Source: Leptodactylus fallax
Lineage: Eukaryota > Chordata > Amphibia > Anura > Leptodactylidae
Direction of reading: 5' to 3'
DNA length: 64,000 bases
Assembly (NCBI GenBank): GCA_947044405.1
Contig: CAMRHE010000115.1
Span: 3,348,001 to 3,412,000 of the forward strand
In this document: positions 52,146 to 61,598 of the stretch, piece by piece
Position numbering within the stretch: the first letter of the stretch is position 1
How the letters are laid out: every line of letters begins with the position of its first letter
Translations under genes and position numbers: made by a program
The notes under the pieces: generated by a model
What the model was told of the DNA's origin: nothing
The model's database searches: none
What the model saw: only the letters and a program-made list of their open reading frames with translations

Positions 52146-52729
52146 AGTGTCAGACTGAAGGGCCTTAGGCCCACCAGAGGAACTTATTTTGGGGCCCCAC
52201 CCAACAGCTTCCTGCTAATAGCCTACACCACAGGTGTCAAACACAAGGCCCGTGGGCCGAATCCGGCCCGCTGCCTTCTGTTATCCGGCCCGGCACTGTC
52301 CCTCACTGTCTGGGGGCAACATTTTTCTATTCAATGTAAACCAGCCCAGGACAGGCGCTTTAAAAATAAAAAACAGAGCTGAGCGGGGCCTGTCCTGGGC
52401 TGGTTTAAGAGATGTCGCATCTGAGGGCAGGCGGCGATACAATGACGTCATCGCACCGCCTACGCTGAGACACAGACATCGCGGACAAGAAGAGGAGGCG
52501 GCGGCTGCATCAAGGCATCGCAGGTGAGTATAACTTTTTTTTTATATATAAATAGGCCGTGACCTGCTGGAGTATCCCCAGCAGGTCACGGCCTATTTAT
52601 TTACCTACCCGGCGTCTGCTGTGGCCGCCCCTGCTTCTCCTTCTGCTATGGGACGCAGAAAGGGAAGTGGATGCCGCTGTGAGCGGCCGCGGGCATCGGT
52701 AAGTGAGGCTGCGGGCCGCAAATACTACT

Positions 52730-52773
52730 ATTATTATACTCCGGGGTCTTTTCAGACCCCGGAGTATAATAAT
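52730..52773. repeat. Perfect 20-bp-arm palindrome
   Basis: The arms are 52730..52749 and 52754..52773 with a 4-base TTTC loop and a core of ACTCCGGGGTCT / AGACCCCGGAGT. Variants recur at 55165..55208, 25905..25920, 15160..15175 and 15395..15412, 52973..52990 and elsewhere. Confidence 0.9.
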
Positions 52774-52994
52774 CGGAGGCTTAGGGCAGGTGAGGGAACA
52801 TAAAAACCAATGTTACTCACCTCCTGCGATCCGATGTAACTCCGGGCAGGCTTGAGGCCTCTGGTGACGTGTGTGTGCGCAATTAAACAGGGCCGAAAGC
52901 TGCAAGGAGTGCACTGGTGTCCAGGATAGGTAAATAACACTGATTTTTATGTTTGTCACCTGAAAAGACCCCAGAGTATAATAAGAATATTATA

Positions 52995-53315
52995 ATACCC
53001 TGTGCAGGGACCACTGTGGAGCATAATACCAGTACAGGGGCCACTATGGAGCGTAATACAAGTGCAGGGGCCACTATGGAGCATAATACCAGTGCAGGGG
53101 CCATTATGGAGCATAATACCGTGTGCAGTGGCCACTGTGGAGCATAATACCGTGTGCAGGGGCCAATATGGAGCATAATACCGTGTGCAGGGGCCAATAT
53201 GGAGCATCAGACCGTGTGCAGGGGCCACTAGGGAGCATAATACCATGCATAATACCGTGTGCAGGGGCAACTGTGAGTCATAATACAGTATGCAGGGACT
53301 GCTGTGGAACATTAT
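52995..53315. repeat. Minisatellite, about 30-32 bp unit, inside the nested hAT-like element
   Basis: The unit is approximately GTGCAGGGGCCACTATGGAG followed by CATAATACC, with about ten copies. Reading frames through it on both strands are repeat artefacts. Confidence 0.92.
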
Positions 53316-53744
53316 AGTGTGTGTAAATGGGGCGCTATAAATAGGGGCTATGTTTATATTATACGCTGTCTAATAGCTCGCTTAACAGTTAAGGAGAAGT
53401 TACTTTTATACACGTGTAAAATAATCTTGGCCCTTCAAGGTACCCCGGAAGGCTGAAGTGGCCCCCGGTGAAAATGAGTTTGACACCCCTGGCCTACACC
53501 ATGGCTCCTTCACTGAAGTCTTACATATGTGCTGACTATCTGGTTTTACTGAGTATGTTCCCAGTATAGTCGGCCCCTATAGTACTGTGCAGGCCCCAAT
53601 AACTCCATGGCCAGCTCATGCACAGTACTGTATGGGGAATGACATGGTCATGGAGCACTACACGTATGTGCAAGATTATATAGTGAGGGCGCTGTGATAC
53701 AGACATAGCACACAGGGCTGCCAGCAGGAATTTTTAGCCCACCC

Positions 53745-55145
53745 CCCCACAGTATAATGCTCCACATGGTATATAGTTCTCCACAGTATACGATACTCCC
53801 CTGAGCCCTCCACAGTTTCCCCACATGGTATATAATGCTCCACAGTGGCCCCACACAGTATAAAATGCTCCCCTGAGCCCCCCATAGTGGCCCCACATGT
53901 TATATAAGGCTCCACACAGTATAATACTCCACAGTGGCCCACAAAGTATACTACCCCTTAGTGGCCCCAGATAGTGCAATATGCTCCCCAGCAGCCCCAC
54001 ACAATATAATATGCTCCATACAGTATAATATGCACCCCACAGTGCCCCCCAATATAATGCTCCACAGTGGTCTAACATAGTATAACATGCTCCACAATGG
54101 CCTCCACACAGTATGATATACTACCCAGAGGGGTTCCCCCAGTATAATGCTCCACAGTGGTCCCCCCCAGTATAATATGCTGCCCACAGTCCCCCCCAGT
54201 ATAATGCTCTACAATGGCCCCACAGAGTATAACATGCTCCCGAAAAGCCCCACACAATATAATACACTCCACAGTGGCCCCACACAGTATAACCAACTCC
54301 CCACACTGCCCCTTCCCCCCAGTATAAAGCTCCACAGTGGCCCACAGTATAATATGCTCTCCAGAGGGCCCCCACTAGTATAATGCTCCACAGTGCCCCC
54401 CCCCAGTATTTTGCTCCACAGTGGCCCCACACAATATATTATGCTCCCCAGAGCGTCCCCCAGTATAATGTTCCACAGTAGGCCCCACGCAGTATAATAT
54501 GCTCCCCAGAGGGCTCCCTAGTATAATGTTCCTTAGTTCCCCTCGCAAAATGCCCCACAGTGGCGCCACACAATAGAATATGCTCTGCTGATGGTCTCCT
54601 CCAAAATAATGCTCCACAGTGACCCCACTCCAGAATGGCCTCCACACAGTATAATATACTGCCCAGAGAGGTTACCCCAGTATAATGCTCCACAGTGGCC
54701 CAAAACAGTATAATATGATCTCCAGAGCCCCCCCCCCCCCCAGTATAATGCTCCACAGTGGCCCAAAACAGTATAATATGCTCTCCAGAGCCGCCCCCCC
54801 CATACACTGGGGTCCCCTCTGGAGAGGATATTATACTGTGTGGGGCCACTGTGGAGCATTATACTGGGGGGGGGCTCTGGAGTGCATATTATACTGTTTT
54901 GGGCCACTGTGGAGCATTATACTGGGGGCCCCTCTGGAGCACATAATGCTCCAAAGTAACCCCACAGAATATAACATGCTCTCCAGAGGGCCCCCTCCCC
55001 AGTATAATGCTCCACAGTGGCCCAAAACAATATATATGCTATCCAGAGGGGGCCCCGTAGTATAATGCTCCACAGGGGGCCCACACAGTCTAATATGCTA
55101 TCCAGAGGGGGCCCCCCAGTATAATGCTCCACAGTGGCCCTACAG
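53745..55145. repeat. Satellite-like array, about 1.4 kb, with an inverted block
   Basis: The core unit is approximately AGTATAATGCTCCACAGTGG followed by CCCCACAC. It alternates with 'agtataatatgctccccaga' phrases to give a higher-order unit of about 60 bp. At about 54795..54945 the array is in the opposite orientation ('ccactgtggagcattatact') before reverting. The many reading frames here are artefacts. Confidence 0.92.
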
Positions 55146-56386
55146 ACTCCGTCAGTGCTACTATTATATTATACTCTGGGGTCTCTTCAGACCCCAGAGT
55201 ATAATAATCGAAGGCCCAGAAGAGATAAGGGAAAATAACAAACAGTTATACTTACCTTGTCTTACCTCGGCTGGGCTTCCTCGCGCTGCTCCGCTATCAC
55301 CGCCGGCGACCGCTTTCTCTTCTCTGCGGCTGACGTCACGCGTTGTGGACTTCATCGCTGAGGCCTGTGATTGGGCCTCAGCGATTACGTGAGGCAGGCT
55401 GTCAGCACGCCCCACGTGACTGCTGTAGCCAGGCCTCAGCGGTGATGTCCGGAACGCCGGAAGATGACGTCGAACGCCAAGCCAAGGACAGGTGAGTAAA
55501 AATGTTTGTTATTTTTACTCACATCTGAAAGGGATCCGAGTAATCAGGCTCCGGATCCCGGGGGCCCCTTTAGGGACGGGGCCCTGGGCAGTTGCCCAGT
55601 TTGCCCCCCCCCTAACGCCGGCCCTGAGTATGGGGCATGCCCGGGAGAAGTCTTGGAGTTGATTGTGTGAAGAGCGGATAAGAGCAGAGCGGAGTAGGAG
55701 GTCTTTGGAGGATCGGAGGTTACGTGTGGGCAGGTAGCGGGAGATTAGGTCGGAGATATATGGAGGGGACAGGCTGTGGATGGCTTTATATGTCATCATT
55801 AGTAATTTGAACTCTATCCGCTGGGCAATGGGTAGCCAGTGAAGGGATTGGCAGAGGGGAGCGGCCAATGAAGAACGGGGGAAGAGGTGTATTAGGCGAG
55901 CAGCACAGTTTAAAGTGGACTGGAGGGGGGCGAGGGTGTTAGCTGGGAGGCCATGAAGAAGGGTGTTACAGTAGTCTAGGCGGGAGATTATGAGGGCATG
56001 GACTAGCATCTTTGTAGTTTCAGGGGTGAGGAAAGAGCGGATTCGGTGGATGTTCTTGAGTTGGAGGCAGCAGGAGGTGTTGAGAGTTTGAATATGCGAC
56101 TTGAAGGATAGGTCAGAGTCTAAGGTTATCCCAAGGCAGCGGACCTGTGGGACTGGGGTGAGAGTGGTTCCATTAATTTTGATAGATGGGTCAGGTAGGG
56201 GGGCCGTGTGAGGAGTGGTGAAGATTATGAAATCCGTTTTCTCCATGTTGAGTTTGAGAAAGCGGGAGGAGAGAAAGGAGGCTACGGCTGCTAGACATTC
56301 TGGGACTCTGGACAACAGGGAGGTAATGGCTGGTCCAGAGAGATATATTTGGGTGTCGTCAGCATAGCAATGGTAATGGAAACTGT

Positions 56387-56506
56387 CATACTTTATATCG
56401 CCACCTTGTGGAGTAACATTGTGATCCAATAAAAAAAGTTTCATTTTAATACATGTCTGGCTGATTAAGTAGCGCTCATACATACCCTGTTTTTTTACTA
56501 CTTTAC
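56387..56506. mobile_element. 120-bp insertion with 13-bp target duplication
   Basis: TAATGGAAACTGT occurs on both sides (56374..56386 and 56507..56519), and the L2 coding similarity continues across the gap. A 13-bp duplication is in the range made by LINE-type endonucleases. The insert is not recognised and has no simple poly-A end. It contains 'ttttttta' towards the right. Confidence 0.75.
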
Positions 56507-56894
56507 TAATGGAAACTGTGAGATTCTATGAGTTGGCCAAGGCCTAGGGTGTAGATTGAGAACAGGAGGGGTCCTATGACGGAGCCTTGGGGGACACCTA
56601 CAGAAAGAGGGCATGGCGGGGAGGTGGGAGACGCTGAATGTGCGGTTGGTGAGATATGAGGAGATCCAGGAAAGGGCCAGGTCTGAGATGCCAAGATACA
56701 ATCATACTCACCTTCTCTTACCTCTTTTGGGCCTCTTCGTGGCATCCTGTTTGAAGACACCCCAGAGTACAATAATGTAACTTTCCCTTTTTCTCTCTTG
56801 GATATTCACTTTTCACTTTGACATAACTTCAACTCTGTTTGCCTTTGAGAGCTAGAAATTGGATAGATAGGTTTCTAGGAGTCCTGACAGTGTT

Positions 56895-57097
56895 TTAATC
56901 TAAGGCCCCACGTTGCGGAAATGCAGTTTTTTTTGTTGCCGAATTTGTTGCGTTTTTTTGAGCCAAACCCAAGAATGTCTAGGAAATACTTATACTTATA
57001 ACTTTTGCACAATCCATTCCTGACATTGGCTCAAAAAACCGCAACAAAATCTGCAACAAAAAAAGCTGCATTTTTCAACCTGGGGCTTCAGCATTAA
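56895..57097. mobile_element. MITE nested in the TA-flanked element
   Basis: TAAGGCCCCACGTTGCGG at the left and CTGGGGCTTCAGCATTAA at the right are imperfect inverses, with TTAA on each side (56895 and 57094). Inner arms 'gcgtttttttgagccaaa' and 'ttggctcaaaaaaccgc' pair with each other. It is the same family as 1903..2112 and 8898..9105. Confidence 0.65.
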
Positions 57098-57243
57098 ACT
57101 ATGTTTTAAGCCAATTTAAGGTGTGGTTCGTACCAAAGTTGTTCAACCCAAAACAAATCTGGGACCCTAGCCACCCGAACCCGAAACAAAACGAATCTTG
57201 AGAGGTTCACTTGTCCATTCCAAATCTTTAACTTTATTCTTCT

Positions 57244-57565
57244 TTAAAAAGGACCTTTCACGTCCTCATGTATATGCTGTTTTGCATACCGCTAGAAAGC
57301 TGACAGCGCGCTGAATTATGGCCCGGGGCTGGAACTATCGGTGCCAGTAGTTCTGTGCCCCATTGTCAGAAGGGCGTTCCTCACAGCGCAGCTAGACTGT
57401 CAGAAACACCCTTCTGAAGATGGGGCGCAGAACTACCGGCACCGATAGTTCCAGCCCTGGGCCACATAACAGGAAAGCAGACAGCGCGCTAAATTCAGCG
57501 CGCTGGCTGCTTTCTAGCAGTATGCAAAACAGCATATACATGAGGACGTGAAAGGTCCCCTTTAA
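57244..57565. mobile_element. Strongly palindromic TTAA-flanked MITE, 322 bp
   Basis: It is bounded by TTAA at 57244 and 57562. Arms with 'cctttcacgtcctcatgtat' and 'atacatgaggacgtgaaagg' pair almost perfectly, and the pairing extends through the GC-rich middle ('aactatcggtgcc' with 'ggcaccgatagtt'). The high arm identity suggests a fairly recent copy. Confidence 0.82.
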
Positions 57566-58344
57566 ACATTCTTAGGTAGAATGACTTGTGTGCGAAGGTT
57601 CATGGTCTTTCTTCATGACCCTGATGGATTCAGCTGATGGACAGATGTCTTGACATTTTCCTTTATAATTAGTTGATATAATTCAGAATTTGCAGCAGAG
57701 CAGGTCCATACCATGATACAATCACCACCACATTTCACAGATGGTATTGGGTGTTTAAGCTTTGTGCAGTGTTTTCCTTTCTCCAAAAGCAGAACTCACC
57801 AGTATAAAAAATGTATCCTTTATTTCTACGCTATAAAATACTGCAAACAAGGAGCCTGAGAGTCAGCATGCCAGGCAACGGTCATTTCACATTACAACCC
57901 GCTTCCCCTGAGGCATGAGGAAGCGTGTGGTAAAGCGAAATGGGAATCCTGCCATGCACATCATTGCTGTTTGGTGTCTCCTGATGATGGACTCATGAAC
58001 ATCATTAAAAATCAATAAAAACAGAAAGAAACAAGGGGACTGGATGTTAAAATAGTCCAACACAGCCAACGCAGTATGCTAAAATTGGTGGTTACTTATT
58101 TTAGCTAATAGTAAGCAATAAGGACAGTATAATAAGTACAGCTATCCCCCAGACATGTAACCATATGGTATACATTTAAAGATCAATTATGTTTGCATTG
58201 TATAGATTTTTTTTGTGGGACTCCTATGTATTGAACGTGATATACATTTTATTGTGGAACTTTTTAACTATGACTTATATGTAGTATTTTATGTTATTAT
58301 AATTAATGACAGTGCTCTGTAATATTATCTATCATTATCATACA
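57566..58344. other. Unannotated sequence
   Basis: 57590..57790 ('ggttcatggtctttcttcatg', 'ccataccatgatacaatcac') resembles decayed Tc1-type sequence, but no frame could be assigned. Nothing else was recognised. Confidence 0.4.
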
Positions 58345-58656
58345 TAAAGTGCCTTGCAAAGGTAATTATACCCCTTGAACTTTTTCACATTTTGTCACCT
58401 TACAACCACAAACTTAAATGTATTTTATTGAGATTTTAAGTGATAGACCAACACAAAGTAGCAGATAATTGTGAAGTGGAACGAAAATGATACATGGTTT
58501 TCATAATTGTAATCAAATAAAAATCTGAAAAGTTTAACATGCAAAAGTATTCAGCCCCCCTATATCAATATTTTGTAGAGCCACCTTTTGCTGCAATTAC
58601 AGCTTGGCACATCTAGAGATTGAGATTTTTGCACATTCTTCTTTGCATAATCTCTA

Positions 58657-59660
58657 TTATGCATTGCATTGTCTGTGAAAAGCAATTTTCATGTCTTGCC
58701 ACAGATGCTCAATGGGATTTAGGTCTGGACTTTGACTGGGCCATTCTAACACATGAATATTCTTTGATCTAAACCATTCCACTGTAGCTCTGGCTGTATG
58801 TTTAGGGTCATTTTCTTGCTGGAAGGTGAATCTCCTCCCCAGTCTCAAGTCTTTTGCAGCCTCCAACAGGTTTTCTTCTAGGATTACCCTGTATTTAGCT
58901 CAATCCATCTTCCCATCAACTCTGACCAGCTTCCCTGTCCCTGCTGAAGAAAAGCCTCCGCCCAGCATGATGCTGCCCCCGCCATGTGTCACAGTGGGGA
59001 TGGTGTGTTCATGGTGATGAGCAGTATTACTTTTCCGCCTTACATAGCGCGATGCTGCCACCACCATGTGTCACAGTGGGGATGGTGTGTTCATGGTGAT
59101 GAGCAGTATTACTTTTCCGCCTTACATAGCGCGATGCTGCCACCACCATGTGTCACAGTGGGGATGGTGTGTTCAGGGGGATGAGCCGTGTTACTTCTAC
59201 ACCACACATAGCGCTTTGCATTTAGGCCAAAAAGTTCAACTTTGGTCTCATCTGACCAGATCACCTTCTTCCACATGTTTTCTGTGTCCCCTATATGGCT
59301 TGTGGCAAACTGCAAATGTCACTTCTTTTGTCTTTCTTTCAACAATGGTTTTCTTCTTGCCACTTTTCCATAAAGGCCAGATTTGTGTAGTGCATGACTT
59401 ATAGTTGTCCTGTGGACAGATTCTCCCACCTGAGCTGTGGATTTCTGCAGCTCCTCCAGAGTGACCATGTCAGTCTAGGTGGACAGCCATGTCTCGGTAG
59501 GTTTGCAGTTGTAGAATACTTTTTCCATTTTTGGATGATAGATTGAACAGTGCTCCTTGGAAAGCTCAAAACTTGTGATATGTTTTTATAACCTGACCCT
59601 GCTTTAAACTTCTCCACAAATTTATCTCTGACCTGTCTGGTGAGTTCCTTGGTCTTTATG
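58657..59660 (-). pseudogene. Tc1-like transposase, broken by stops, shifts and a triplication
   Basis: N-terminal helix-turn-helix blocks (KFKAGSGYKNISQVLSFPRS, KKYSTTANLPRHGCPPRLT) lie at 59399..59617. The [11 protein letters not shown] block with the first catalytic aspartate is at about 59250. The catalytic end ([29 protein letters not shown]) lies at 58657..58866. The second catalytic aspartate block reads QQEND instead of the usual QQDND. A stretch between them is present three times in tandem, and several frame changes separate the blocks. It cannot encode an active enzyme, though all three domains are still recognisable. Confidence 0.92.
58969..59214. repeat. 82-bp tandem triplication within the transposase pseudogene
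   Basis: GATGCTGCC starts at 58969, 59051 and 59133, each followed by 'catgtgtcacagtggggatg'. The first two units are nearly identical and the third more diverged, so the third is probably nearest the original sequence. Confidence 0.95.
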
Positions 59661-60278
59661 ATGCTGTTTGTTCACTAATGTTCTCTAACAAACCACTGAG
59701 GCCTTCACAGAACAGGTGTATTTATACTGAGACTAAATTACACACAGCTGAACTGTATTAACTAATTACCTGACTTCGGAAGGCAATTGAGTGCACTGGA
59801 TTTTATTTAGGGGTTTCAGAGTACAGGGGGCTGAATACTTTTGGATGTCACACTTTTCAGATTTTTATTTGATTAAAGTTTGAAAACTATATATCATTTT
59901 TGTTCCACTTCACAATCATCTGCTACTTTGTGTTGGTCTGTCACTTAAAATCTCAATAAAATACATTTAAGTTTGTGGTTGGAAGGTGACAAAATCTGAA
60001 AAAGTTCAAGGAGTGTGAATACTTTTGCAAGCCACTGTAGGTGCCATAAAAGCCAGTTATTGTACACAATGTTTTGAACTTTTGAGTTTCCAGCTCTATA
60101 TCTCACCATCCACTACAGCTTCCAACGTGAGACTCCCATAATTTTATAGACTATATCATACATAAATTTGACTTGCAAGTATTTAGCATATGATTAGTTA
60201 TGCAGATTCTTGTCATTTAACTGCATAGTTACTGTTTTGCTCCAGGTGGTGAAAAAAATCTTTTTATTCTTGTATATT

Positions 60279-60540
60279 ACAAATTACAACCTGTTCTCAC
60301 ATTTCCTAATAGTTTAGTGTGTTACTAGGTTGATTCCCAAGCAAAAGGTCACTGGTTCAAATGGAGGATCTACCATGTAGAAGATTTCCCAAGAAAAGAG
60401 AAAGCTGGATGATGCTGTTTCTCTTTTCTTGGGAAATCTGCATGGCTTGATCTTCGATTTGAACCAGTGACCTTTCACTTGGGAAGCAACCTAATAACAC
60501 ACTGAGCTATTAGGGAATGTGAGAACAAGTTGTAATTTGT
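60279..60540. mobile_element. tRNA-like foldback (two tRNA-derived arms facing each other)
   Basis: The arms are 60279..60403 and 60418..60540 with a 14-base centre and about 85-90% pairing by eye. The right arm on the minus strand contains TAGCTCAGTGTG (A-box-like) and CTGGTTCAAATC (B-box, 60467..60456). The left arm on the plus strand has the matching TAGTTTAGTGTG and CTGGTTCAAATG. The spacing and a central CTTCCCAAG resemble a tRNA D-arm to T-arm interval. Each arm continues past the tRNA-like part into 'atttcccaagaaaagagaaa'. It appears as a discrete insertion within the Tc1-type element. Confidence 0.75.
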
Positions 60541-61385
60541 CGATCGATAGCGGTCTGTTCACCAAGAAAATTGCAAAACTACATCATGTGAGTGCCATGA
60601 CAGTTGTAAGAATACAAAATGAAGTCCGTCCATCAATTCAAAAGGTGGATGTCCAGGCAAAATATCGGAGTCAACAAGTCAGCTCATCACAAGGTCTTTC
60701 AGTTACAGCACAACACGGCAGTGGAGTGACTTCAATATCGTCATAAGTAGCGCCAGCTCAAGTTTGCAAAAAAGTACAGTGGACAGTAAAAGATTGGAAA
60801 CGGGTGATTTGGAGCAATAAGACGAAAGTCAATAGATTGGGCTCTGATGGGTGCAAATGGTTCTGGAAGAAACAAGGTAAAAGGGGGCTAACGGATCAAG
60901 AAATTGAAGGAATTGTCAAATTTACTGGAGGAAGCCTAAGGGGTTGTTTCACAGCCAAAGGCATTGGATAGTGGACCAGGATTGATAGTGGTCTCGATGC
61001 TGAGCTATATGTGAGTATCCTACAAGAAGAGTAACTTCATACACTCAAGTACTTTTGGTATGAAAAGAATGACATAGTGTTTCAGCAAGACAACGACCCA
61101 ATGCATGCTTTGAGATTAGCGAAGAAATGGTTCAATGACGATGAAGTAGAGGTGCCGGATTGTACCCCCCCCCCCCCAGACCTCAACCTAGTCAAACACT
61201 TGTGGGTAGAGTTGAAGAAAAAGCTGTATTCGTACCCAAGTGAGTCGACCAATTTGCACCAACACTGGGAACATGTAGAAGAGACCTGGGGTCAGATTTC
61301 AGTCGAGACTTGCTTTAATCTGATCAAGAGCATGCCTAGAAGGATTCAGGCAGTGTTGAAAACCAAAGGAGGATTTACAAAATAA
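60541..61385 (+). pseudogene. Tc1/IS630-type transposase, broken
   Basis: The start merges into the foldback, so the N-terminus is lost. Early coding blocks (HHVSAMTVVRIQNEVRPSIQ) and a middle WSNKTKVNRLG-like block lie in changing frames. The last 102 codons (61077..61385) are open: FQQDNDPMHALRLAKKWF, then PDLNLVKHLWVELKKKL, then VEETWGQISVETCFNLIKSM and KTKGGFTK. The catalytic glutamate expected in NPIEHLW is lysine here (NLVKHLW), so the copy is inactive even apart from the frame breaks. The C-terminal pattern is unlike the other Tc1 families in the window. Confidence 0.87.
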
Positions 61386-61598
61386 AAATTAAAATATAGA
61401 TTTTTAGGAGCAAAACAGTAACAATGCAGTTACATGAGAAGAATCTGCATAACTAATCATATGTTAAATAGCTTCAAGTCAAATTTATGTATGATATAGC
61501 CAAGATGATTGTCTATAAAATGATGGTAGTCTCACATTGGAAGCTGTAGTGGATGGTGAGATATGGAGCCTGAAAGTCAAACGTTCTAGACATTGCTA

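Larger units (their letters stand above)
52229..53491. mobile_element. Nested non-autonomous hAT-like element, 1263 bp, perfect 8-bp TSD
   Basis: The ends CACAGGTGTCAAACACAAGG and GAGTTTGACACCCCTG are flanked by GCCTACAC on both sides (52221..52228 and 53492..53499). It is a longer relative of 6240..6810, inserted in the opposite sense. Inside are three hairpins (about 52337..52407, 52550..52598 and 52730..52773) and a minisatellite. Confidence 0.92.
51532..55626. mobile_element. Large non-autonomous hAT-like element, 4095 bp, perfect 8-bp TSD
   Basis: The ends CAGGGCCGGTTTTAG and CTAACGCCGGCCCTG are inverted repeats, flanked by AGTATGGG at 51524..51531 and 55627..55634. It is composed largely of tandem repeats (51735..52145 and 53745..55145) plus a nested relative at 52229..53491. 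A GC-rich stretch lies at 55260..55500. No transposase remains. Confidence 0.9.
51190..56699 (-). mobile_element. 5'-truncated L2-type LINE, itself interrupted
   Basis: The 3' end lies at about 51190 with an (ATT)n-like tail next to 'tatagcaccattaattccat', a form typical of L2-like 3' ends. Coding similarity runs on the minus strand from about 56700 down to 51409, interrupted by the hAT-like element at 51532..55626 and by a 120-bp insertion at 56387..56506. Confidence 0.82.
51409..56699 (-). pseudogene. L2-type reverse transcriptase, C-terminal half, interrupted
   Basis: The encoded enzyme would copy the LINE RNA at the target site. Visible in order on the minus strand are [17 protein letters not shown] (about 56680), [18 protein letters not shown], the catalytic YADDTQIY block (about 56350), LNMEKTDF, VRCLGITLDSDLSF, LDYCNTLLHGLP, AARLI, LHWLPIAQRIEFKLL, SPPYISDLI and, beyond the hAT-like insertion, ILWNSLPRHIRLSPTITSFKKALKT. 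Frame changes separate the first two blocks. The frame at 55515..56483 begins in the 120-bp insertion and ends in hAT-derived sequence, so neither end of that frame is native. The N-terminal endonuclease and the first part of the reverse transcriptase are absent (5' truncation). Confidence 0.88.
51055..57220. mobile_element. TA-flanked MITE split by a large nested insertion
   Basis: The left piece 51055..51189 starts GAGATGGGCAAACTGAC after TA. The right piece 56700..57220 ends near GTTCACTTGTCCATTCC. Both pieces align with the intact copy at 15052..15713. Removing 51190..56699 rejoins them in the poly-A/'catactcacc' region. Confidence 0.7.
58347..60037 (-). mobile_element. Tc1-like transposon, full length (1691 bp), TA target
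   Basis: The ends AAGTGCCTTGCAAAGG and, inverted, CAGTGGCTTGCAAAAGT are flanked by TA at 58345..58346 and 60038..60039. The terminal repeats are about 200 bp long. It is the same family as 39980..40851. The coding strand is minus. Confidence 0.93.
60065..61596 (+). mobile_element. Tc1/mariner-type transposon, 1532 bp, about 190-bp TIRs, TA target
   Basis: The terminal repeats run from CACAATGTTTTGAAC at the left and, inverted, GCAATGTCTAGAACG at the right, through 'catatgattagttatgcaga'. TA flanks at 60063..60064 and 61597..61598. This family is distinct from the other three Tc1-like elements. A tRNA-like foldback lies between the left repeat and the coding region. Confidence 0.9.

Noticed and set aside
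52956..53312. 118-codon frame with repeated CTRYYAP-like units
   Set aside because: It is a translation of the minisatellite inside the nested hAT-like element.
53648..55132. Many frames of 60-136 codons on both strands rich in G, W, Y and C
   Set aside because: All are products of the tandem array. The same peptide pattern recurs with the repeat unit on either strand.
55515..56483. Taking this 322-codon frame as a complete protein
   Set aside because: Only the middle is L2 reverse transcriptase. Its first codons come from a 120-bp insertion and its last from the hAT-like element.
60418..60540. Genuine tRNA gene
   Set aside because: A- and B-box motifs are present but the arms do not form a complete cloverleaf. 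The unit is half of a long foldback.
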